From positions 1-5,375 of the forward strand of contig SKRK01000132.1 of assembly GCA_007118525.1 (NCBI GenBank): 5,375 nucleotides of DNA, given 5' to 3'. Both the position numbers and the translations under genes were made by a program. The notes under the pieces were generated by a model, which searched no databases, was not told the origin of the DNA, and saw only the letters and a program-made list of their open reading frames with translations. How positions within the stretch are numbered: position 1 is the stretch's first letter; the number at the start of each line of letters is the position of its first letter. This document shows, in pieces, positions 1 through 4,712 of the stretch. This stretch comes from Balneolaceae bacterium. GTDB taxonomy: Bacteria > Bacteroidota > Rhodothermia > Balneolales > Balneolaceae.

Positions 1-111
1 AGAGCCTATCACAGGATGAATGAAGTAGAGATAGTATGACTGGTAAGCCGTGGAGAAAAAAGCAGAAACCGTTTGTCAGCCGATATCGAGGAGCATACAA
101 GTTTAAAGTAA

Positions 112-351
112 CTTCTGCTTCACTATTCCAAACTTGACGAGAAGGGAAACCTGACAAGAAAACAACATATCGTTGACACTACCGAAGAACCGGGACATGA
201 TGAACTCTGCTATTTGGAACAGACCTGCTTTATTAATGGTATACACAATGATCTTGATTTGAAGGATCATTTAACGGAGGTGGTTCACACAGTAAGCGTT
301 GTACTGGCAAGTGATCAATCTGTGAAAACAGGAGAGGTTGTAAGATTGTGA
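112..351 (+). pseudogene. 3' remnant of a Gfo/Idh/MocA-family oxidoreductase
   Basis: An open frame runs from just after a TAA at 109-111 to TGA at 349-351 and contains no ATG. Its 79 residues look like the C-terminal domain of Gfo/Idh/MocA NAD(P)-dependent oxidoreductases: the stretches EEPGHDELCYLEQ, LKDHLTEVV and VVLASDQSVKTGEVVRL match the usual family ending, where a helix is followed by a short final strand. Upstream, 1-111 is stopped in all three forward frames. Frame 2 around 66-104 (reading QPISRSIQV before a stop) could be the preceding segment displaced by a frameshift, but this is weak. No Rossmann domain is visible, because the window edge cuts the region. I infer a decayed gene; a sequencing or assembly error is the alternative. 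The substrate cannot be told. It converges on the DUF2237 gene, with 47 bases between their ends. Confidence 0.55.
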
Positions 352-398
352 AGTGAGAGAACGTGTAAGGGGGGCTGTTCGTTTTAATGAACCGGCTG

Positions 399-788
399 CT
401 ATGTTTTCTCTTTTACCGGTGTGCGCCAGGCAAATTCAAGAAGTGCTTCAATCGGGATAATTTCAAGTGCCAGCTCATTGGTTGCTTCAAGATCAACCAT
501 AGGCGCCATTCCTGAGTTATAGGCCTCTTTCCAGCGATTGGCGCACATACACCATCGATCTCCGGCTTTTAATCCGGGGAAATTGTATTGCGGCATTGGA
601 GTTGATAGATCATTGCCACACAATTTAGAAAAAGCTAGGAATTTCTCCGTCATAATAGCACACACCATATGTTTGCCGGGATCTCCAACCTGAGAGTCGC
701 AGCATCCATTCCTGTAAAACCCCGTTAAAGGGTCATCACTACAGGTTTCGATAGGCTCACCGAAAATATTTTTTGAGCGTTGTGCCAT
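399..788 (-). CDS. DUF2237 family protein
   Basis: This 129-residue protein matches the small, cysteine-rich DUF2237 family over its whole length. Visible family features are the N-terminal NIFGEPIETCSDDPLTGFYR (residues 7-26), a CC pair at 29-30, HMVCAIMTEKFLAFS (40-54), GNDLSTP (58-64), and FPGLKAGDRWCMCANRWKEA (70-89). Cysteines 16, 29, 30, 43, 80 and 82 sit in these conserved blocks and could bind a metal or form a redox site, which is inference. The family has no established function, so none is assigned. The length is normal and the protein appears intact and cytoplasmic, with no signal peptide or membrane segment. It lies 63 bases downstream of hisI on the same strand. That gap holds an imperfect dyad (810-827), so separate control is possible. 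The ATG is preceded by an A/G-rich tract (AGAGAG on the + strand, read as pyrimidines on this strand), not by a Shine-Dalgarno sequence. Confidence 0.88.
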   Translation of the reverse strand: MAQRSKNIFGEPIETCSDDPLTGFYRNGCCDSQVGDPGKHMVCAIMTEKFLAFSKLCGNDLSTPMPQYNFPGLKAGDRWCMCANRWKEAYNSGMAPMVDLEATNELALEIIPIEALLEFAWRTPVKEKT

Positions 789-809
789 AAAAGAGAGATG
801 TACTAAAAT

Positions 810-827
810 TACACTAGTACTAAAGTA
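810..827. promoter_or_regulatory. Operator-like 18-bp imperfect dyad upstream of the DUF2237 gene
   Basis: TACacTAGTACTAaaGTA is symmetric at 14 of 18 positions about a perfect TAGTACTA core. The octamer GTACTAAA also occurs twice as a direct repeat (800-807 and 817-824). The dyad lies 22-39 bases upstream of the DUF2237 start, where a promoter or repressor site would be expected. The regulator is unknown. The region is A/T-rich, so chance symmetry is possible. Confidence 0.35.
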
Positions 828-851
828 AACTATTACCCCTTAAAAAAACCA

Positions 852-1265
852 TTAATTTTCATTGTTCGCAACAAATTTTAACATTCCTGACCCGAAGTCA
901 ACGGACCGGTAAAAACAGGCTTTTCTGTGTATATCATTACGGTTTTTGGTGTGGCAAACTCCTTCGCCTTCCAGGGTCACTTTATAGACCAGTGCGTCCT
1001 GGTCACAATCTACAAGTACCTGATCAAGAATTAGTCTGTTACCGGACGTAAGCCCTTTTATCCAAAGTTCATTTCGGCTGGTGCTCCAAAATGCTGCCTG
1101 CCTGTTTTTTAATGAATATTCCAGGGCCTCCCGGTTCACGGACGCAATCATTAGTACATTTCCAGTAGAAGACTCCTGAACGGCAACAGGGAGCACTCCG
1201 CCCCGCTTATCAAATTGCAGGTTCAGCTCGGTTCCTTCTTCGAGGAGGGGTTTGGGTTCTGACAT
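852..1265 (-). CDS. hisI: Phosphoribosyl-AMP cyclohydrolase (HisI), stand-alone
   Basis: HisI catalyses the third step of histidine synthesis: hydrolytic opening of the adenine ring of phosphoribosyl-AMP to give ProFAR, in the cytoplasm, using Zn and Mg. The 137-residue protein carries the family blocks in order: LPVAVQESSTGNVLMIASVN (25-44), FWSTSRNELWIKGLTSG (59-75), the metal motif DCDQD (86-90), and CHT (104-106) followed by CFYR (117-120). Cys87, Cys104 and Cys117 correspond to the zinc cysteines of characterised HisI, and Asp86, Asp88 and Asp90 to the Mg-binding aspartates. One oddity is the CHT-to-CF spacing: 12 residues lie between the cysteines instead of the usual six (CHTGxxSCF), so a charged stretch (KNRNDIHRKA) has expanded this loop. 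There is no HisE domain, although HisIE fusions are common in related bacteria, and no other his gene is nearby. It could be a secondary HisI-like paralogue. The ATG at 1265 is the first in-frame start fitting family length. Confidence 0.87.
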   Translation of the reverse strand: MSEPKPLLEEGTELNLQFDKRGGVLPVAVQESSTGNVLMIASVNREALEYSLKNRQAAFWSTSRNELWIKGLTSGNRLILDQVLVDCDQDALVYKVTLEGEGVCHTKNRNDIHRKACFYRSVDFGSGMLKFVANNEN

Positions 1266-1315
1266 CGTGTGGTTATGTTTTTAACTATATGTTTATACTT
1301 CTGCTTGGATGGCAC

Positions 1316-1344
1316 GGTATGCAATCTCAGCCTTTCGGCTACCT
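1316..1344 (-). promoter_or_regulatory. TPP-aptamer-like P2/P3 fold in the hisI leader (5' half only)
   Basis: Read on the - strand, AGGT-AGCC-GAAA-GGCTGAGA-TTGCATACC forms an AGCC/GGCT stem with a GAAA loop, enclosed by GGT/ACC, and contains CTGAGA in the position that CUGAGA occupies in thiamine pyrophosphate riboswitches. The second conserved half of a TPP aptamer (an ACCTGAT-like block and the following GCG arm) is not recognisable in the next 50 bases before the hisI start. It could be a relic, an unrelated hairpin, or a weak terminator hairpin for the upstream phosphatase gene, although no T-run follows. Confidence 0.25.
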
Positions 1345-1371
1345 ATCATATTTGCTGTAAAGTACAGATAT

Positions 1372-2004
1372 TTAAGATTGACTGAGGTTCTTCTTTAACT
1401 CCTTTACAATCCGAAATGTTCTGAGCATATCCGTTGCAATGATCCGGCATGTCGCATCATAAGCAGATTCCTCGTTTTCTGTATCATCGGCATATTTTGG
1501 ATCGGTATAAGTGAGGGGTACCCGAATTGCTGCTCCCGGAATGAACGGACAGTTTTGGTCAGCGTGATCACAGGTCATAATAGCTGCAAATCGGCCATCC
1601 GGATTCTTTTTATCATCAAATACCTTAGACCACAGTTTCACCTCTCTCTCCACATCATCCGAACTTACCGTGTAAACCGGATTATTTGATCCATCTTTTT
1701 GAATGGTACAACCGGCCCGCTCAAGGGCAGCTACTGTTCGTTCGTTGCAAGCCGTAACCTCAGTTCCACCTGAATAAGCCTCTGCAACATCCAGATCAAG
1801 ATAGTCCTGAACCAAAGTGCACCAGGTTTGAGCAAACTGGCTGCGACGGGAATTGTGGGTGCAGATAAAATTAAGTTTAGGCCTTTCACCAGACTTATTC
1901 TCTTCCACAATGAATCCGGCTATTTTTTGGATAAGATCTTCATGACGTTCGATTGGATTTCGGCTTAGCTCATCTTCGATGGATTGTAGAAATGGATGGA
2001 TCAT
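1372..2004 (-). CDS. Arsenate reductase-like low-molecular-weight protein tyrosine phosphatase
   Basis: The 210-residue protein belongs to the LMW-PTP/thioredoxin-linked ArsC fold. After an N-terminal helical extension of about 42 residues comes the phosphate-binding loop C48-T-H-N-S-R-R54 (CX5R) in LNFICTHNSRRSQFAQ. A second cysteine pair, C145-DHADQN-C152-P, has the same six-residue spacing as the Cys82/Cys89 redox pair of Staphylococcus aureus ArsC. D168-P169 is the likely general acid. Together these support reduction of arsenate to arsenite through a cysteine relay, although close homologues are often labelled only as protein-tyrosine phosphatase. No arsenite pump, ArsR or thioredoxin gene is in view, so an arsenic-resistance role rests on residues alone. 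The N-terminal extension is longer than in classical ArsC (about 130 residues). The gene is divergent from btuB and is the first of three genes on the - strand. It has no Shine-Dalgarno sequence, and a candidate promoter lies very close to the start. Confidence 0.82.
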   Translation of the reverse strand: MIHPFLQSIEDELSRNPIERHEDLIQKIAGFIVEENKSGERPKLNFICTHNSRRSQFAQTWCTLVQDYLDLDVAEAYSGGTEVTACNERTVAALERAGCTIQKDGSNNPVYTVSSDDVEREVKLWSKVFDDKKNPDGRFAAIMTCDHADQNCPFIPGAAIRVPLTYTDPKYADDTENEESAYDATCRIIATDMLRTFRIVKELKKNLSQS

Positions 2005-2011
2005 TTTGAGT

Positions 2012-2040
2012 ATTAAATTATGATTTGAAAGTGGTGTCAG
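2012..2040 (-). promoter_or_regulatory. Candidate sigma70-type promoter for the ArsC-like gene
   Basis: On the - strand CTGACA (2040-2035) is separated by 17 bases from TTTAAT (2017-2012), and each is one base from consensus. Transcription would start around 2005, next to the ATG at 2004-2002, giving a nearly leaderless mRNA. The A/T-rich context makes chance matches likely. Confidence 0.35.
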
Positions 2041-2142
2041 ATTATTTTGGAAAAATCAGTTTGTGATTCATCAGTGTTCTGTAATGATTGTAAAAAGATA
2101 GCCTTTAAGTGCAAAAACAGAAAGATTCAAAAAGTTATCCTT

Positions 2143-2172
2143 GCAGTTCATGGTACTCATGAAGTGCTTTTT
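2143..2172 (+). terminator. Strong dyad followed by a T-run (terminator-like hairpin or operator)
   Basis: GCAGTTCATG (2143-2152) and CATGAAGTGC (2158-2167) pair at nine of ten positions around a GTACT loop, and TTTTT (2168-2172) follows directly. On the + strand this has the form of an intrinsic terminator. However, the only upstream + strand sequence is antisense to the ArsC-like gene, so it would end an antisense or small RNA, or insulate btuB from read-through. Since the symmetry is also near-perfect in DNA (TTCATG-N5-CATGAA), it may equally be a protein-binding site. Confidence 0.4.
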
Positions 2173-2208
2173 CAAGATATATTTTCTTTGTAAAGGAATT
2201 ATTACCAG

Positions 2209-2237
2209 TTGACAACCAATCCCAATCACCTTACTAT
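2209..2237 (+). promoter_or_regulatory. Sigma70-like promoter driving the B12 riboswitch-btuB transcript
   Basis: A perfect TTGACA (2209-2214) is followed after 17 bases by TACTAT (2232-2237), matching TATAAT at four positions. The predicted start, near 2243-2245, falls at the first bases of riboswitch helix P1, and this agreement strengthens the call. An inverted repeat CCCAAT-N9-ATTGGG (2221-2241) overlaps the spacer and -10 and could be an operator. Confidence 0.6.
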
Positions 2238-2243
2238 TGGGCT

Positions 2244-2479
2244 GCATTAGGTTCCTGCTCAGTTTCGATGGTTATCAAAACTGAGTAAGGATGAAAAGGG
2301 AATCCGGTGGCCTGCCTTCCATAAATTTACATGGAGGCGGGGAATCCGGAACTATCCCCGTAGCTGTAAGCTCAAATAAAAAACTTTAGCATCTCTTTGC
2401 CACTGTTCCAACCGCCAAACGGCGGGTCGGGGCGGGAAGGCTGCTAAAGCTGAGTAAGTCAGAAGACCTGCCTATTTGC
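2244..2479 (+). promoter_or_regulatory. Cobalamin (B12) riboswitch aptamer
   Basis: The B12 box AGTCAGAAGACCTGCC (2457-2472) matches the consensus. Upstream are the other conserved blocks in order: GGGAATCCGGTG (2298-2309), GAATCCGG (2342-2349), CCCCG-TAGCTGTAAG (2356-2370) and GCCACTG (2399-2405) with GGGAAGGC (2434-2441). Closing helix P1 is formed by GCA and TAGG (2244-2251) with CCTA and TGC (2471-2479). A P2-like stem pairs CTCAGTTT (2258-2265) with AAACTGAG (2278-2285), and CTTTAGC (2384-2390) pairs with GCTAAAG (2443-2449). The variable arm at 2412-2425 folds as CCGCC-AAAC-GGCGG. The L5 region carries an extra hairpin (2311-2341) between GGTG and GAATCC, where many family members have a single base. 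Binding of a cobalamin should repress btuB downstream. Identification is firm; the ligand form (adenosyl- or other cobalamin) cannot be told. Confidence 0.95.
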
Positions 2480-2489
2480 AATTAATTCA

Positions 2490-2508
2490 GGCTTTCGGAG
2501 GAAAGGCC
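2490..2508 (+). promoter_or_regulatory. Putative expression-platform hairpin (P13-like) presenting GGAGG
   Basis: GGCTTTC (2490-2496) pairs with GAAAGGCC (2501-2508), with one bulged G, and closes a GGAG loop. It begins 11 bases after P1 of the riboswitch, where cobalamin riboswitches place the P13 hairpin whose loop can kiss L5. The loop plus the next G gives GGAGG, a Shine-Dalgarno sequence, 11 bases before an ATG at 2513. No U-run follows, so control of translation is more likely than transcription termination. The L5 contact itself was not demonstrated. Confidence 0.5.
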
Positions 2509-2512
2509 GGGA

Positions 2513-2596
2513 ATGTACTACCCCTTTATCTATGTAAGATATGCGGATAGCAACACCCATCTTTTTTCATTTTCGAAAGCTCATTGGTTAACCTAA
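2513..2596 (+). CDS. Possible 27-codon leader ORF between riboswitch and btuB
   Basis: An ATG at 2513, preceded by GGAGG (2497-2501) with an 11-base gap, opens a 27-codon frame ending in TAA at 2594-2596. The product starts MYYPFIYVRYADSN and is rich in aromatic residues (eight of 27), with no recognised domain. The frame is the same as btuB, but two in-frame TAA codons (2594-2596, 2606-2608) separate them, so it is not an N-terminal extension of BtuB. Its stop lies 15 bases before the btuB ATG, close enough for translational coupling; btuB itself has no Shine-Dalgarno sequence. An ORF this short can arise by chance, and only the well-placed GGAGG in a riboswitch hairpin supports it. Confidence 0.3.
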   Translation: MYYPFIYVRYADSNTHLFSFSKAHWLT

Positions 2597-2611
2597 ATTT
2601 ATATTTAAACC

Positions 2612-4513
2612 ATGAGCAAATTTATCATATCTATACTGGCAGGGGTTTTTCTGTGTACCTCAACTATAAACGCACAAACTACAGAGCCGGCAGTAAGCGA
2701 TTCACTGGAACTGGACCGGATTGTTATCACAGCTTCCAAGATCCCGCTTTCACAGCGCGAAACCACCAAACCGGTAATCATCATCGACCGGCAGGAGTTA
2801 GAAAGAAACGCAGGCCGGGATATATCTCAGATTCTGAACCAACAGAGTGGCATTCGTGTGAATGATTCATATGGTGCACCTTCCAATACCCGCATTCTCT
2901 ACATGCAGGGAGCAGCAGCACAAAATACGCTGATTCTGCTTGACGGCCTTCCGATCAGTGACCCCTCGGGAGTGGGAGGCCTGTTTGATCTCAGGCTGCT
3001 TCCAACCAATAACCTTGAGCGTATAGAGGTGATAAAGGGAAGTCAGTCGACTCTCTATGGAACAGACGCTATTGCGGGGGTTGTAAACCTGATAACGCGA
3101 AGCGGGGGAGATGAGCCCATTACCGGCAGCGGAAGGATCTCGTATGGCTCGTATAATACCTTTAACGGGAACGCAGGCGTGAGCGGATCGGCCGGTAATT
3201 CCATCAGATATACGATCAACTACAACCGCGAATCAAGTGATGGTTTCAGTGCGGCCCGCGATCCGGAGAGTGCCGGTACGTTTGGATCGGACGGTTACAG
3301 CCTGGATTCATTTTTTGGCAAAGTGGATCTGACTCTGGCAGAAGGAATTACCCTCTCTCCATTTCTGAACTATGCACGAAATGAGGGAGAGTATGATGAT
3401 GGGGCGTTCCAGGATGCGGATAACGAGTATCTGCTCGATATGCTAAACCCGGGTATCCGGGCAGAAGTGATTCACGGCAATTTGCGTCTGAATGGAGGGT
3501 ATAACTTTACCCGTACAGAACGGGCGTTTGTCTCTCAGTTTGGTGAGAATAAGTTTGAAGGGCGCTTCCATAATGTGGATTTTCTGTCAAGCTATTCCTT
3601 CACAGACAGGCTTCAGGTACTGGCAGGCGTTAACTTTCAGGATTTCACAATTCCGGTTGTGGATGAATCAGACAGAAACGCCCAGATAATAAGCCCATAT
3701 GCAACATTCTATCTGAAAGACCTGAGTGGGTTCAGTGCTGAACTGGGATACAGGCTGAATAATCACACCGAATATGGCAACAACTCTACATTCAGCTTTG
3801 CACCGGCCTACTACATTACCGGAAATGTGAAACTGTTCGGATCCATAAGCACCGGATTTAAGGCTCCAACCCTTGATGAACTTTTTGGCCCTTTTGGAGC
3901 AAATCCGGATCTGGATCCCCAGCGCAGTCTCTATATGAATGCAGGAGTTGAAACGTATCTTCTGGATCAGTCCCTGAAATTAACCGGTCAATATTTTATC
4001 CGTGAAATTGATGATCTGATCGTATATACGTTTGACCGTGGATACATCAACCGGGATCGTCAGGATGATTACGGGATAGAGCTGACCACCGACTGGATCG
4101 TAAACAGCCGTTTAACCGCAGGTGCGTGGTATAACTTTGTGGATGGTGAAATCACCACCGTGAACCCTCAGGGTGATGAGATCACACAGGATAATCTGAT
4201 CAGAAGGCCCAAACATAGTTTTGGTTTAAACGCTGGTATACGGGTAACCGATCAGCTCTATATAAGGGCAGATGGTGAGTATAACGGTGAGAGATCCGAT
4301 CTTTTCTTCAACCCGGAAAACAACTTTGCCCGCGAAGATGTAGCCCTGGATGCCTATACACTGGTAAATCTGTATGCCGAATACAATCTTCGGCAGTACG
4401 GTATAACCATCTTTGGCGATGTGAAGAATTTGTTCAACACAGATTTCACGGAGGTGTATGGGTTTAATACCACGGGAACTGCGGTTAAAGCAGGGGTGAG
4501 GGTTCGGTTTTAA
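2612..4513 (+). CDS. btuB: TonB-dependent outer-membrane vitamin B12 receptor BtuB
   Basis: BtuB imports cobalamin across the outer membrane using TonB-ExbBD energy. The 633-residue protein begins with a signal peptide (residues 1-22, cleavage probably after NAQ). A TonB box-like segment, LDRIVITAS (34-42), resembles the DTLVVTA of E. coli BtuB. The plug domain spans about 44-165 and contains LLDGLPISDP (109-118), LERIEVIKGSQSTLYGTDAI (135-154) and GVVNLITRSGG (156-166). A beta-barrel follows to the end, with GFKAPTLDELFG (415-426), NPDLDPQRS (431-439) and a C-terminal GVRVRF ending in Phe, the outer-membrane insertion signal. The length is close to E. coli BtuB (614). An Asp/Ser-rich loop at 208-232 lies where BtuB binds calcium and substrate, which is inference. 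The upstream cobalamin riboswitch makes cobalamin or a related corrinoid the expected substrate. No BtuCDF or cob genes adjoin it. The ATG is the only start giving a signal peptide, and an A/T-rich tract replaces a Shine-Dalgarno sequence. Confidence 0.93.
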   Translation: MSKFIISILAGVFLCTSTINAQTTEPAVSDSLELDRIVITASKIPLSQRETTKPVIIIDRQELERNAGRDISQILNQQSGIRVNDSYGAPSNTRILYMQGAAAQNTLILLDGLPISDPSGVGGLFDLRLLPTNNLERIEVIKGSQSTLYGTDAIAGVVNLITRSGGDEPITGSGRISYGSYNTFNGNAGVSGSAGNSIRYTINYNRESSDGFSAARDPESAGTFGSDGYSLDSFFGKVDLTLAEGITLSPFLNYARNEGEYDDGAFQDADNEYLLDMLNPGIRAEVIHGNLRLNGGYNFTRTERAFVSQFGENKFEGRFHNVDFLSSYSFTDRLQVLAGVNFQDFTIPVVDESDRNAQIISPYATFYLKDLSGFSAELGYRLNNHTEYGNNSTFSFAPAYYITGNVKLFGSISTGFKAPTLDELFGPFGANPDLDPQRSLYMNAGVETYLLDQSLKLTGQYFIREIDDLIVYTFDRGYINRDRQDDYGIELTTDWIVNSRLTAGAWYNFVDGEITTVNPQGDEITQDNLIRRPKHSFGLNAGIRVTDQLYIRADGEYNGERSDLFFNPENNFAREDVALDAYTLVNLYAEYNLRQYGITIFGDVKNLFNTDFTEVYGFNTTGTAVKAGVRVRF

Positions 4514-4697
4514 CTCACCCCCTGTCCCCCTCTCTTCTGCGACTGTTACGTCCGCTATACGCGTACTTACAGTCTTGAATAGAGGGGGAACTCTTGAATT
4601 GGTTTAGAAATCGATTTTATATTATAAGTTCGAAATGTGTTCTTAAGTCCCCCCTCTTTGCGAACGGAGTGAGCAGAGAGGGGGACAGGGGGTGAGT
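4513..4697. repeat. MITE-like intergenic repeat with perfect 22-bp terminal inverted repeats
   Basis: The left end (4513-4534; ACTCACCCCCTGTCCC then CCTCTC) is an exact reverse complement of the right end (4676-4697). Inside, a G-rich tract (4581-4588) and a C-rich tract (4649-4657) form a second inverted repeat, so each half can also fold alone. The left half forms a long hairpin (about 4524-4591) with GACTGT/ACAGTC and CGC/GCG in its upper stem. The right half (about 4646-4687) pairs GTCCCCCCTCT with AGAGGGGGAC around a loop containing GCGAACGGAGTGAGC. No transposase and no clear target-site duplication is visible. The btuB stop codon overlaps its first base, and the permease stop lies 15 bases beyond its right end. 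It may be a non-autonomous mobile element or a dispersed intergenic repeat, and could also act as a bidirectional terminator for these convergent genes. Confidence 0.75.
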
Positions 4698-4712
4698 CCG
4701 AAAAGGAGTGAG

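Noticed and set aside
377..392. GTTC-N8-GAAC hairpin between the oxidoreductase remnant and the DUF2237 stop
   Set aside because: Only four firm base pairs and no T-run on either strand, so it is too weak to call a terminator.
2412..2435. G/C-rich CCGCC-AAAC-GGCGG hairpin with following GGGGCGGG, as a possible inserted repeat
   Set aside because: It falls in the normally variable arm of the cobalamin riboswitch between GCCACTG and GGGAAGGC and is of ordinary size there; a genome search would be needed to call it a dispersed repeat.
2513..2611. N-terminal extension of BtuB starting at ATG 2513
   Set aside because: Two in-frame TAA codons at 2594-2596 and 2606-2608 block it, and the signal peptide begins properly at 2612.
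2584..2865. 93-codon + strand frame overlapping the btuB start
   Set aside because: It lies in another frame over the BtuB signal peptide and plug; its translation is low-complexity with no family resemblance, while BtuB is unmistakable.
3492..3689. 65-codon + strand frame inside btuB
   Set aside because: It is an out-of-frame shadow within the BtuB beta-barrel.
4580..4697. G-quadruplex in the repeat element
   Set aside because: Only three long G-runs occur on the + strand and they are far apart; complementary C-runs favour hairpins.
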